DNA of 64,000 nt from Armatimonadota bacterium (GTDB lineage Bacteria; Armatimonadota; HRBIN16): positions 124,001 through 188,000 of the forward strand of contig BPGT01000004.1 of NCBI GenBank assembly GCA_026003175.1. Reading direction: 5' to 3'. Shown here piece after piece: positions 24,895 through 35,106 of the stretch. The position numbers and the translations under genes are program-made. Each line of letters opens with the position of its first letter. Position 1 is the first letter of the stretch. Under the pieces are notes generated by a model. That model worked only from the letters and a program-made list of their open reading frames with translations. It made no database searches and was not told the origin of the DNA.

Positions 24895-25883
24895 GAGGGT
24901 GTTCAAAAAATCGGTTAGTATCGGGTATACCGATTCCATGAAACGACGATACCTACCACAAAGCAGACTCACTACCCTGTCGGTGAAGGTCATCTTCACC
25001 ATCGTCCAACGCTTCTGCCAAATCCATCCTCTGCCCCCACGCCGCGGGCGACCCTACAAATACCCCGAAGCGCTCATCCTCACCCTCCTCTTGCTGGGAG
25101 TGCGCGAAAACGCCTCCTACCGACGCCTACTGTTCGCCCTCGCCCCAGAACTGCTGCCCGACCAACCCCTGCCTGTTGCAGCATCTTGCAGACGAACGCC
25201 TGCACCAACTGCTCACTTGGCTTGCCCAGCAGGGCATCGCGTCAGAGACACCGACCCGTGAAACGCCGTGTGTGTTTGTGGATGGCACGGGCGTGGGGTA
25301 TGCCTCACCGTTTTTGGCGCAGTATTTGCGTGGGGCACAGGTACGTCAGCAGCGGTCGCATGTGAAGGTGGTGGCGTTGGGGTGTTGGCAGGGGGGTCGG
25401 GTGTGGGTGATGGGGTTATCGTGTGGGGGGGCATATGCGGATGAGGGGCGTCTGTTGTGGGAGTGGGTGGAGCGTCATGGGCTTGGTGGTTTGTCGTGTG
25501 GCACTTTATTAGTTGGGGACGGGTTGTATGGTTATCGGGCGCAGTTATTGGTTGCGTTGGAGCGTGCGGGTTGGTTGCCTGTGGCAGTGGTTCGGGATGG
25601 CGTGTGGCAGCAGGTGCGTGCGGATGCGCGGTTGCGTGCGCGTGCACGTGCGCAGACATATGGTTGGGCGTTGCGGGAGCGTTATCGGATAGAGCAGGTG
25701 TTTGGTAGTGTGAAGGGAGCTTATGGGAGTGTGTGGCGAGCGCGTTCGTGGGTGGTTGCACGGGTGTGGGTGTGGGGCATGTTTGTGTTGTGGAACATGG
25801 TGGGTGTGGTGCAGGTGGCTGGTAGCGGTTGTTTTGTGTGTTGGTGGTGGGTGTGGGGTCTATGCGATTTTTCGAACACCCTC
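24895..25883 (+). mobile_element. 989-bp insertion sequence with MITE-like ends
   Basis: The left end GAGGGTGTTCAAAAAATCGG and right end (reverse complement) GAGGGTGTTCGAAAAATCGC match in 18 of 20 positions. The first ten bases are the same as the MITE ends. The IS encodes a DDE transposase in two frames. Its right end touches TTTCCCTCT and then TGACA, the -35 of katG. The family is not certain; 9-bp duplications and the DDE layout suggest an IS4/IS5-related group. Confidence 0.9.
24938..25261 (+). CDS. Transposase, N-terminal part (first frame)
   Basis: The start MKRRYLPQSRL at ATG 24938 opens a helical DNA-binding region (PRRGRPYKYPEALILTLLLL). The real protein leaves this frame near 25175, where reading continues one base later as LQHLADERLHQLL. 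Whether this is an indel or programmed +1 frameshifting, as known for some IS elements, cannot be decided here. The frame is open upstream to 24845, but that part translates the MITE and is not transposase. Confidence 0.75.
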   Translation: MKRRYLPQSRLTTLSVKVIFTIVQRFCQIHPLPPRRGRPYKYPEALILTLLLLGVRENASYRRLLFALAPELLPDQPLPVAASCRRTPAPTAHLACPAGHRVRDTDP

Positions 25884-25895
25884 TTTCCCTCTTGA
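25176..25895 (+). CDS. Transposase, catalytic DDE part (second frame)
   Basis: The catalytic domain shows FVDGTGVGYA (first D), LVGDGLYGYR (second D) and RIEQVFGSVKGAYGS (E). The frame has no stop inside the IS: it passes through the right end, uses the 9-bp target duplication as three codons and stops at the TGA of the target's TTGACA (25893-25895). From about 25258 the coding strand turns strikingly G/T-rich, unlike the A/C-rich first part. Start is given by the frame, not by a ribosome site. Confidence 0.75.
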   Translation: MQHLADERLHQLLTWLAQQGIASETPTRETPCVFVDGTGVGYASPFLAQYLRGAQVRQQRSHVKVVALGCWQGGRVWVMGLSCGGAYADEGRLLWEWVERHGLGGLSCGTLLVGDGLYGYRAQLLVALERAGWLPVAVVRDGVWQQVRADARLRARARAQTYGWALRERYRIEQVFGSVKGAYGSVWRARSWVVARVWVWGMFVLWNMVGVVQVAGSGCFVCWWWVWGLCDFSNTLFPS

Positions 25896-25921
25896 CAAAA
25901 TAATCTGATAAAGATTATCAT
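25892..25921 (+). promoter_or_regulatory. katG promoter with overlapping Fur/PerR-like box
   Basis: TTGACA, 18 bp, TATCAT. The 15-mer TGATAAAGATTATCA at 25906-25920 overlaps the -10 and differs from the Fur core TGATAAT-N-ATTATCA at one position. A Fur or PerR repressor released by peroxide or iron status would fit katG. The composite insertion ends exactly at the first T of the -35. Confidence 0.75.
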
Positions 25922-25950
25922 TATTAAAAAGTTGTACGAAGGAGGAGTAG

Positions 25951-28152
<2,202 letters not shown>

Positions 28153-28180
28153 ACGCCTGTGTGCGTCTGGAAGACAGGAT

Positions 28181-28206
28181 CACGGCAGGAAGCGCTTCCT
28201 GCCGTG
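28181..28206 (+). terminator. katG terminator
   Basis: A perfect 13-bp stem (CACGGCAGGAAGC and its complement) with no unpaired loop in the drawn pairing, followed by GACTTTTTC. It is a strong intrinsic terminator for the plus strand. Confidence 0.85.
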
Positions 28207-28299
28207 GACTTTTTCAAGACTGAGTTCGCTGAGTAATAGATGAAACCCCTCTATGCTCTCGGCGTCCTCGGCGGTTTGTTTTTCACAGCGGGCTACAAA

Positions 28300-28578
28300 T
28301 CACGCTATCCTGTCGATTTGCTGAGCCAGCTCAAAATCCTTTTCGGTGAGTCCCCCTTCCGAATGGGTGCTCAGGTTGAGCACGACCGTCTTATAGTGGA
28401 TGGCGATGTAGGGATGATGGTTCATTCTCTCTGCCAGCAGAGCCACCTGCACTACGAATCCGACCGCTTCGCGGAAGCTGTTGAAGTTTATCGTTCGGGT
28501 AATCTCCTTGCCCAGCCGCTTCCACTGGGGAGTTTTTTGCAACATCTGGGCGATTTGCTCGTCGCTCAACAGAGCCAT
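28300..28578 (-). CDS. Pterin-4a-carbinolamine dehydratase
   Basis: A 92-aa dehydratase that recycles pterin cofactor after aromatic hydroxylation, or related small-molecule dehydration. The catalytic motif is AERMNHHPYIAIHYK, followed by NLSTHSEGGLT. Start 28578 has AAAGGAGG upstream; the longer frame to 28623 overlaps the MscS stop region. It lies 19 bp after mscS and is probably co-transcribed. Confidence 0.92.
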   Translation of the reverse strand: MALLSDEQIAQMLQKTPQWKRLGKEITRTINFNSFREAVGFVVQVALLAERMNHHPYIAIHYKTVVLNLSTHSEGGLTEKDFELAQQIDRIA

Positions 28579-28597
28579 CTCAGTACACCTCCTTTTG

Positions 28598-29389
28598 CTA
28601 TACCAGTGGCACGTTCGCCTCACGTAGACGCTGCAGGAGCAATGCCTTCATCCGCAGTTCACGCGCCTCGCGCTCGTGTGCTGGCACCTCGCCGGTCAGG
28701 CGGAGGGTGATGGAGGCGGCATCGAAGGCTGCTACTCCCACTATCACCTGCTTTATGCCTGCCTCGCTTGCGGCAGCTTGCAGCACATCTGTTACCACCT
28801 GCTGGTCAGCGGTGGAAGCAACGCGCACCTCCACGCTCAGCCGTACACCCCCAGCACGCGAGTGGTTAATCACCAGATTGACATCGCCGTTGGCGATAAT
28901 TACCATCCGCCCCTGTTCGTCTCGCAGACGAGTGGTGCGCATCCCCACCTCTTCCACGACGCCGTTAATGCCACTGATAGTCACCACCTCGCCTACCGCG
29001 AACTGGTTCTCCGCCAGCAGGAAAAAACCCGAAATCATATCCCTAACCAGCCTCTGTGCCCCAAAGCCCACAGCCAAGCCTGCTACTCCCGCCGTTGCCA
29101 GCAGAGGGGTAATGTCCATTCCCACTGCGCGCAGTGCCATCAGGATAGCGACAATCAGCACAGTATATTCCACGATACTGCGTATGAGGTTGCCCAGCGT
29201 ACGAATGCGCGGTTTTTGCGCAGCAATGCGCTCCATACTTTCCAGGCGATTCACCGTTGAACGCCCTAGCCGCGCAACCAGAAAACGCACGACGAAGTAG
29301 AGCAGCGCAATTTTGAACAGCTGCAATCCCGCGTCCACGCTGCGCTGCAAATGTTCCTCCAGCCTTATTGCGTTCCACCAGCCATGCAT
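28598..29389 (-). CDS. Mechanosensitive channel, MscS family
   Basis: A 263-aa membrane channel that opens under tension. Two to three N-terminal helices precede the pore helix region PLLATAGVAGLAVGFGAQ and the beta domain (ISGINGVVEEVGMRTTRLRD). The soluble C-terminal domain is complete. GAGAGG precedes the ATG. A Crp-type operator 69 bp upstream of the start (29458) may control it from the far side. Confidence 0.92.
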   Translation of the reverse strand: MHGWWNAIRLEEHLQRSVDAGLQLFKIALLYFVVRFLVARLGRSTVNRLESMERIAAQKPRIRTLGNLIRSIVEYTVLIVAILMALRAVGMDITPLLATAGVAGLAVGFGAQRLVRDMISGFFLLAENQFAVGEVVTISGINGVVEEVGMRTTRLRDEQGRMVIIANGDVNLVINHSRAGGVRLSVEVRVASTADQQVVTDVLQAAASEAGIKQVIVGVAAFDAASITLRLTGEVPAHEREARELRMKALLLQRLREANVPLV

Positions 29390-29457
29390 GATTTCACCTC
29401 TCGTGCATAGAATATCAGCTCGAATACCACCTGCGCAAGATGCAGGCTCAGGTGCGT

Positions 29458-29471
29458 GTGATTTGAGTCAC
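29458..29471. promoter_or_regulatory. Crp/Fnr-type operator 1
   Basis: GTGATTTGAGTCAC lies between the divergent mscS and Crp/Fnr regulator genes. It shares GTGA-N6-TCAC with operators 2 and 3 at the ferredoxin genes. It sits about 49 bp before the likely start of the regulator transcript (TACAAT at 29502) and about 62 bp from a possible mscS start. Confidence 0.65.
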
Positions 29472-29538
29472 CATACGGCGCGCCTACCTGCCTGGAGCAG
29501 GTACAATAGGGGCAGGTATCACTGGCACGGGAGAGGTA

Positions 29539-30210
29539 ATGGAGGCACTGGAAGCGCTCAGGCGCGTACTGTTCTTGCGCGATGCGGACGAGCAGGTTCT
29601 GCGCAGTTTGCTCGCTCGCGCTCGCACAATCAACGTTGGGCGTGGCGAGGTACTGTTCCTGCGCGGCGAGCCGTGTCATGGGCTGTACGTCGTCCTGCAG
29701 GGCGCGATTCGCCTGTACAATAGCAGCTCCAGCGGCAGGGAACAAGTTATCGGTGTAGAGCGCAGTGGCTCGCTCATCGGCGAATTGCCACTGTTCGATG
29801 GGGGGAATCAGCCTTGCTCGGCAGAAGCGATGATACCCTCCCGCCTGCTCTTCATCCCCCGCGAGCACTTTCTTGCCATACTCCATGCACACCCCGAGCT
29901 GATGCAGGCTGCACTGCGTGCGCTGGCTATTCGAGTGCGCCGATTGCTTCATCTGGTAGAAGAGCTTTCCCTGCACGAGGTACCCGAGCGAATCGCCCGC
30001 TACCTGCTCACACAGGCAAAAGAAAGAGGCGCGTGCTTCACCCTCGACTACACCCATGCCGAGCTGGCGGCACAACTGGGCACAGTGCGTGAGGTAGTCA
30101 CGCGCACTCTGAATCGCTTCCGCAAAGCGGGCTGGATTACCATACAGAACGGGCAGATTACCGTCACAGACCCGGAAGCCCTGCAAGCGCTAGCTTGTAG
30201 CGATAGCTAG
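29539..30210 (+). CDS. Crp/Fnr family transcription regulator
   Basis: A 223-aa regulator with an N-terminal cyclic-nucleotide-like beta barrel (residues about 15-120), a dimer helix and a C-terminal winged HTH ([20 protein letters not shown]). No N-terminal Fnr cysteine cluster is visible, so it is not an oxygen-sensing Fnr of the classic type. GAGAGG precedes ATG 29539. Three GTGA-N6-TCAC sites nearby, one before its own gene and one before each ferredoxin, point to a local regulon. Confidence 0.92.
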   Translation: MEALEALRRVLFLRDADEQVLRSLLARARTINVGRGEVLFLRGEPCHGLYVVLQGAIRLYNSSSSGREQVIGVERSGSLIGELPLFDGGNQPCSAEAMIPSRLLFIPREHFLAILHAHPELMQAALRALAIRVRRLLHLVEELSLHEVPERIARYLLTQAKERGACFTLDYTHAELAAQLGTVREVVTRTLNRFRKAGWITIQNGQITVTDPEALQALACSDS

Positions 30211-30485
30211 CCCCCCACCTGCCCGCTCGTGAACGCCTCGCGGTTGATGCGGATAAAGTGCTGCCACTGGCTGGGCACGTCCGTCTCCGCGAAAATCGCG
30301 CTAACGGGGCACTCCGGCTCGCACAGCCCGCAGTCGATACACTCATCCGGGTTGATGAACAGCATGTCGTAGCTGGTACCGTCGTTGTCAGTGAAAACGC
30401 CTTCCTTGATGCAATCTACCGGACACACTGCGACGCACGCTTTGTCTTTCACGCCAATACAGGGTTCGGCAATCACGTATGCCAT
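30207..30485 (-). CDS. 7Fe-type ferredoxin 1
   Basis: A 92-aa electron carrier. The [3Fe-4S]/[4Fe-4S] pattern is [17 protein letters not shown] and [12 protein letters not shown]. It ends in the 4-bp overlap with the convergent regulator gene. A GGAGGTT ribosome site precedes the ATG. Operator 2 lies 41.5 bp from the predicted transcript start, the class II activator position. The partner enzyme is unknown. Confidence 0.93.
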   Translation of the reverse strand: MAYVIAEPCIGVKDKACVAVCPVDCIKEGVFTDNDGTSYDMLFINPDECIDCGLCEPECPVSAIFAETDVPSQWQHFIRINREAFTSGQVGG

Positions 30486-30568
30486 CTTGAGTTCTCAACC
30501 TCCTTTGGAAAGCTCGTGGAGTGCTTGTGGCACTGCTTTTATCCTATCCGACGCGGGCGGAAAGTGCC

Positions 30569-30582
30569 GTGATTTAAGTCAC
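30569..30582. promoter_or_regulatory. Crp/Fnr-type operator 2 (ferredoxin 1)
   Basis: GTGATTTAAGTCAC. The -10-like TAGGAT (minus strand, 30541-30546) puts the site centre at about -41.5. Confidence 0.7.
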
Positions 30583-30636
30583 AGTGGATAGAAGGAGGCA
30601 ACGGGGGCAGATTTATCTGCCCCCCTTCTGGCAGCG

Positions 30637-30906
30637 TTACCCAACTTGCCCACTGGCAAAGGCTTCGCGGTTGATGCGGGCGAAGTGCTTGAGATCATCA
30701 GGCAGGTTCGTTTCGGCGAAGATGGAGCTCGTGGGGCACTCCGGCTCGCATACACCGCAGTCGATGCACTCGTCCGGGTTGATGAACAGCATATCGTAAA
30801 CTTTACCGTCGCCGTCGGTAAAGACACCTTCCTTGATGCAGTCTACAGGGCAGATATCAACACAGACCCGATCTTTGGTGCAGGTGTCCACAATGACGTA
30901 TGCCAT
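30637..30906 (-). CDS. Ferredoxin 2, close paralogue of ferredoxin 1
   Basis: An 89-aa ferredoxin with CTKDRVCVDICPVDC and CIDCGVCEPECP clusters, very similar to ferredoxin 1, so the two arose by tandem duplication. A GGAGGTT ribosome site precedes the ATG. Each copy keeps its own operator, so both respond to the same regulator. The first cluster has one residue spacing different (shorter by two). Confidence 0.93.
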   Translation of the reverse strand: MAYVIVDTCTKDRVCVDICPVDCIKEGVFTDGDGKVYDMLFINPDECIDCGVCEPECPTSSIFAETNLPDDLKHFARINREAFASGQVG

Positions 30907-30983
30907 CGCTAACCTCCAATGGTGAGATTGAGATCTCTGCTAAATCAGCAATTTTATTGTATTTGATGAACCTATCAAGTGCA

Positions 30984-30997
30984 GTGACTTAAGTCAC
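30984..30997. promoter_or_regulatory. Crp/Fnr-type operator 3 (ferredoxin 2)
   Basis: GTGACTTAAGTCAC, a perfect palindrome. With TACAAT (minus strand, 30956-30961) as -10, its centre is at -41.5, the same as operator 2. Confidence 0.75.
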
Positions 30998-31046
30998 AAA
31001 AAATGATACAAAAACACACACGGAGTTAGAGTCCCCCTGCAACTTC

Positions 31047-33227
31047 CTAACGAAATGTTCTGACCACGGCGTTCAATACCAGCAGCACAGCAAAGGCGAT
31101 GCCCAGTGGGAGGAAGGTAGCTACCCACGTCCACTTTGCGCTCTTGGTCTCGCGCCATATCGTCAGGATGGTTGTGGAGCACGGGTTGTGCAGCAGAGAG
31201 AAGAGCATCAGGCTGATGGCGGTCATGGTTGTCCAGCCGTGTTGTTCCACCAGCAGGCGACGCAGGTCGTTCAGGCTCTCCAGCTCGGTTATCATGCCCG
31301 CGCCCATGTAGGTCATGATGATCGTAGGCACAACAATCTCGTTGGCGGGGATAGCGATAATGTACGCCAGCAATACCACACCATCCAGCCCGATAGCACG
31401 TCCAACCGGGTCCAGCCAGCCGGAAATCCATTGCGACAGGCTCTGCCCGCCCGCGTGGATATTCGCTAGCAACCAGATAACTCCTCCTGCCGGTGCTGCC
31501 ATGACCACCGCCCGCCACAATACCAGCAAGGTACGGTCGATCAGCGAGGTATACAGCACCGCCAACACATTGGGCTTGCGATATGGGGGTAGCTCCAGCG
31601 TAAAGCTGCTGGCTTCGCCTTTCAGCACGGTACGCGATAGCACTGCGGATACGATGAAGGTGGTCAATACACCGATTAACACCACAGCAACCAGGGCGCC
31701 GGCTGCCACTGCTGCGGCAAACGCGGGCGGAAACGCTGCCGCCACAAACAACGCGCTCATAGTAATCAACAGCGGCCACCGCCCGTTGCAGGGCATGAAG
31801 TTATTGGTGAGAATAGCTATCAGTCGCTCGCGCGGCGAGTTAATAATGCGCGTTGCCACCACGCCCGCAGCGTTACAACCCAAGCCCATCGCCATTGTCA
31901 GCGCCTGCTTGCCGTGCGCGCCTGCCTTCTTGAAGAAGCGGTCCATGTTGAACGCCACACGCGGCAGATAGCCCATGTCCTCCAGAATGGTGAATATCGG
32001 GAAGAAGATTGCCATCGGCGGTAACATCACGGAGACCACCCATGCCAGCCCTCGATACACACCATGCCACAGAAAGCCGGTGAGCCACCATGGCATGCCC
32101 AGCGTATTGAAGAGTGCACTACCCTTCGCCTCTATCCAGAATAATCCTGTAGCGATGAATTCGGAAATCACGTTTGCGCCCTGGATGGTGACCCAGAAAA
32201 CGCCCATCAACAGCAATCCCATAATGGGCAGTCCCCATACGCGCGAGGTAAGGATGCTGTCCAACCGCTGGTCCCAGTCCCAGCGGCGGTCACCCTTCCG
32301 GTGCACTACTTTGCGGGCGATGGCTTCCGCTTCAGCATATAGCGATTCTACCATGCGGTCACGGAAGGAACCCTCCAGATGACGCTGTAGCATCTCGGCG
32401 TGTGAGAGGATATGGCTGGCGTACGTGCGCGCTCGTTCTACCTCTTCCTCGCTGGCGTCATTTCTGGCGAGGCGTAGCAGATCGCCGTTTTCCAGCGACC
32501 GACGCACGTTGTAGTCGCCGTCCAGCAAGCGCATGGCTACCCAGCGTGCGTTCGGGAGGTCAGGATAGGCTTGCCGTATCACGGGTATCAGTTCCCCTAG
32601 AGCCTGCTCTACCTTTTCATCCACCTTCACCCGGCGCGGCGAAGTGCGGAGCCTGCCCTGCACCAGTTCCGCTACCGTTTGCATGAGCAATCCCAGCCCA
32701 ACGCCCTGACGCGCCGCCGTCGGCACGACAGGCACACCCAGCTCGCGTGACAGAGCACGATGGTCTATCTCGATACCCTTACGCTCTGCTTCGTCCATAA
32801 GGTTCAGGCACACCACCACGCGGTCGGTAATTTCCAGCACCTGAAGCACAAGGTTCAGGTTGCGCTCCAGAGCGGTCGCATCCACTACCACCACGACCGC
32901 ATCGGGTTTGGTAAACAGCACGAAATCACGAGCGACCTCTTCATCTACCGAAGCGGAGAGCAGGGAGTAGGTGCCCGGTAGGTCAACGATTTTGTATCGC
33001 TTGCCGTTAAACTCGAACGCGCCCTCCATGCGAGTGACCGTCTTGCCGGGCCAGTTGCCGGTGTGCTGGCGCAAACCGGTGAGCGCATTGAACACGGTGC
33101 TTTTGCCGGTGTTCGGATTGCCCGCCAGCGCCAGCACGTAGTCGAACGAGTCCACCCGTACGCCCATCTGCACCAGGTGCTCACGTAAAGCGCACGATTC
33201 ACAGGCGTGACCGGCTGCTTTTCTCAT
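31047..33227 (-). CDS. feoB: Ferrous iron transporter FeoB
   Basis: A 726-aa Fe(II) transporter with an N-terminal GTPase (Walker A GNPNTGKST, then DLPGTYSL, NLMDEA) and a C-terminal membrane core with the Gate repeats (GLGCNAAGVVATRIINSPRE). A cysteine pair at the very N-terminus (CESC) precedes the G domain. It starts 30 bp after the DtxR-FeoA gene and is probably in the same operon, under the iron-box promoter. GGAGGAAC precedes the ATG. Confidence 0.95.
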   Translation of the reverse strand: MRKAAGHACESCALREHLVQMGVRVDSFDYVLALAGNPNTGKSTVFNALTGLRQHTGNWPGKTVTRMEGAFEFNGKRYKIVDLPGTYSLLSASVDEEVARDFVLFTKPDAVVVVVDATALERNLNLVLQVLEITDRVVVCLNLMDEAERKGIEIDHRALSRELGVPVVPTAARQGVGLGLLMQTVAELVQGRLRTSPRRVKVDEKVEQALGELIPVIRQAYPDLPNARWVAMRLLDGDYNVRRSLENGDLLRLARNDASEEEVERARTYASHILSHAEMLQRHLEGSFRDRMVESLYAEAEAIARKVVHRKGDRRWDWDQRLDSILTSRVWGLPIMGLLLMGVFWVTIQGANVISEFIATGLFWIEAKGSALFNTLGMPWWLTGFLWHGVYRGLAWVVSVMLPPMAIFFPIFTILEDMGYLPRVAFNMDRFFKKAGAHGKQALTMAMGLGCNAAGVVATRIINSPRERLIAILTNNFMPCNGRWPLLITMSALFVAAAFPPAFAAAVAAGALVAVVLIGVLTTFIVSAVLSRTVLKGEASSFTLELPPYRKPNVLAVLYTSLIDRTLLVLWRAVVMAAPAGGVIWLLANIHAGGQSLSQWISGWLDPVGRAIGLDGVVLLAYIIAIPANEIVVPTIIMTYMGAGMITELESLNDLRRLLVEQHGWTTMTAISLMLFSLLHNPCSTTILTIWRETKSAKWTWVATFLPLGIAFAVLLVLNAVVRTFR

Positions 33228-33257
33228 CCTGTTCCTCCTGTCGTGGTGCTTTAACCA

Positions 33258-34313
33258 CTACGCCGTCCGTTGTTCGACGCTATCCCGCTCCCCTTGTGAG
33301 GTAGCTTCATGTCCATCGCGTCTCACCCATATCCAGTCTGCCTGCTCACGCCGCAGGGCGATCAGGGTATCACGTACCCGATACGCCACAGGGTCGCCAA
33401 ACGCCGAGCGCATAACCACCTCGATTTCCGCACCGGGAGTAATTCCCAGGTCCAGGAACCGGCGGCGCGTAAGTCCCTGGCAGGCATCGTCGATACGTAA
33501 CACGGTTGCCTTCTCGCCCGGTTCCAGCGAGCCTAACCGTTCCCCCAGGGCAATGCGCGCCGCAGGCAGGGCTTCGCGTACGGTGATGTTCGCTGCAACC
33601 ACCGGCGCGAGCACATGCTCATCGGTATCGCTCTCCAGCACGATTCGCGTCGGCGAGCGTTCAACAACCCGCACCACCATGCCCGGGCGCAGCCCTTCTG
33701 CCACAATCTGTGCGTACACATGCGGAGGCTCATCCTCTACGTGTACGATTTGCGCGGGCTTGTCCAGCGGAAACTCCACCAGCGACTGTCCCTCTATCTT
33801 CGGCATCTCACCGCTGGCAGAAGGGATGGGGTCGCCATGCGGATCTAAGGTAGGATGTCCCATGTAGGCGTCCAGCTGCTCTATCTGCTGGGGCGTAAGG
33901 GAGTGTTCCATACGGTGCGCAAAATCGTGCACCTCAGCCGGCGCAACGGAAGTTTCATAGGCAAGATAACGCTCGAACAGACGATGTGCCCGCACCACCT
34001 GAATTGCTAGACGATGTCCTTCTGGGGTCAAACTTAAGCCGTTTGCCGTGGCACGTAACAGCCCTTGGTTTTCCATCCGCTGCACCAGCATCGCCGCTAG
34101 ACGTGTGGGTACTCCCAACGCACCCGCCAGAGATTCCACCGATGCCAACCGTCCGTTGTGCTCACGCTGGTGCAGGTGCATCAGGGCATCTTCAATCGCC
34201 TCGCGGGACCGCAGCCACTGCTTTCGCCTCCAACGGGAAACCGCTCCCCACTGTGGCGCGAACAACAACAGCATTGCGACAACCAGCGCAACCAGATAAC
34301 CGTTTTCAAACAT
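33258..34313 (-). CDS. Membrane-anchored DtxR-type regulator fused to FeoA domain
   Basis: A 351-aa fusion. Residues about 5-22 form a membrane helix, about 35-110 an iron-dependent-repressor winged HTH (SVESLAGALGVPTRLAAMLVQR), about 110-170 a dimerisation/metal region (EVHDFAHRMEHSLTPQQ), and about 190-335 FeoA/SH3-like domains ending CQGLTRRRFLDLGITPGAEI. It is the first gene of the feo operon. A membrane helix before a DNA-binding domain is unusual and suggests a repressor held at the membrane near FeoB. Two TGAGAA...TTCTCA sites around its promoter suggest autoregulation. Confidence 0.85.
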   Translation of the reverse strand: MFENGYLVALVVAMLLLFAPQWGAVSRWRRKQWLRSREAIEDALMHLHQREHNGRLASVESLAGALGVPTRLAAMLVQRMENQGLLRATANGLSLTPEGHRLAIQVVRAHRLFERYLAYETSVAPAEVHDFAHRMEHSLTPQQIEQLDAYMGHPTLDPHGDPIPSASGEMPKIEGQSLVEFPLDKPAQIVHVEDEPPHVYAQIVAEGLRPGMVVRVVERSPTRIVLESDTDEHVLAPVVAANITVREALPAARIALGERLGSLEPGEKATVLRIDDACQGLTRRRFLDLGITPGAEIEVVMRSAFGDPVAYRVRDTLIALRREQADWIWVRRDGHEATSQGERDSVEQRTA

Positions 34314-34327
34314 ACTCTATACCTTTC

Positions 34328-34399
34328 TGAGAATCATTCTCAATAACATTATACCTGTCAGGTGCATCTTCTATCAAGCAAGATGAGAAAAGATTCTCA
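34328..34399 (-). promoter_or_regulatory. feo operon promoter with two iron-box-like operators
   Basis: On the minus strand: TTGATA, 18 bp, TATAAT (34377 down to 34348). Box 1, TGAGAATCATTCTCA, is at 34328-34342 over the transcript start. Box 2, TGAGAA-4-TTCTCA, is at 34384-34399 just before the -35. Both match the inverted-repeat plan of Fur/DtxR sites. Confidence 0.75.
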
Positions 34400-34463
34400 C
34401 CGACTGCGCCTCCTCTCCTGCATGAACAGGCAATGGATGCGCACCCACGCACTGTCAAGGTAC

Positions 34464-34501
34464 ATACAAAAAAGTGGGCTGAGGAACCCCTCAGCCCACT
34501 T
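34464..34501 (-). terminator. Terminator of the CHRD genes
   Basis: AAGTGGGCTGAGG, a 4-nt loop and CCTCAGCCCACTT, followed on the minus strand by TTTTTTGTATG. This is a strong intrinsic terminator. Confidence 0.88.
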
Positions 34502-34518
34502 GCTTCGCGAAATCTCGG

Positions 34519-35052
34519 CTAGATTCGCCGCCGTCGGAGCGCTAGCAGTCCCACACCGATGCCCAACCCAGCCATCGTAGCGGGCTCCGGCACCACCGGC
34601 AAAGCGGTAATCTGTCCGCGAATCTCACCGCCCGGATAAGCGGTAGTGTGGATATTGATGTACGTGTTACCGCTCAGCAGGTTTGCCTCTTCAGCTGCGG
34701 GGAACGACGCGCCATTGATTACCTTGATAAGCTGGCTGCCGAGCGAGGCGTAGCTGCTCCCGCCACCAATGGGGAAGATGACAGGTCCGTTGACACCCAC
34801 AGGGGCGCGGTGGATGTGTGAAGCGGTAAGGTCGCTTTGCAGGATGCCGTTCACTGTGATAGCCAAGTTGATGGTCTTGGTGACATCATCATAGCTGCCG
34901 AAGAGCACGCCATTAGCACTGGTAGAGACCGGTGGTACCTCTTGCGAACCAGTCAAGGTCGCTTGCAGGTACCACAATCCTGCGCTGGATGGCAATGCTA
35001 CCGCTGCTACCAGTACCGCCAGCAAAGCGAAGCGCAATCCAAATCTGCTCAA
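34519..35052 (-). CDS. CHRD-domain PEP-CTERM protein 1
   Basis: A 177-aa exported protein: signal peptide, CHRD domain (TGSQEVPPVSTSANG, ASHIHRAPVGVNGPV, YPGGEIRGQI) and a PEP-CTERM tail (VVPEPATMAGLGIGVGLLAL then RRRRI). The tail is the sorting signal for exosortase, which is encoded at 53112. Start TTG 35052 is chosen because AAGGAGGG lies 9 bp upstream; the frame is open to 35094. It follows the paralogue below by 54 bp in one operon. Confidence 0.9.
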   Translation of the reverse strand: MSRFGLRFALLAVLVAAVALPSSAGLWYLQATLTGSQEVPPVSTSANGVLFGSYDDVTKTINLAITVNGILQSDLTASHIHRAPVGVNGPVIFPIGGGSSYASLGSQLIKVINGASFPAAEEANLLSGNTYINIHTTAYPGGEIRGQITALPVVPEPATMAGLGIGVGLLALRRRRI

Positions 35053-35106
35053 AAGACTGTCCCTCCTTTCAATGGGCGAACTGTGCGCATGCACCCTCCT
35101 TGCATT

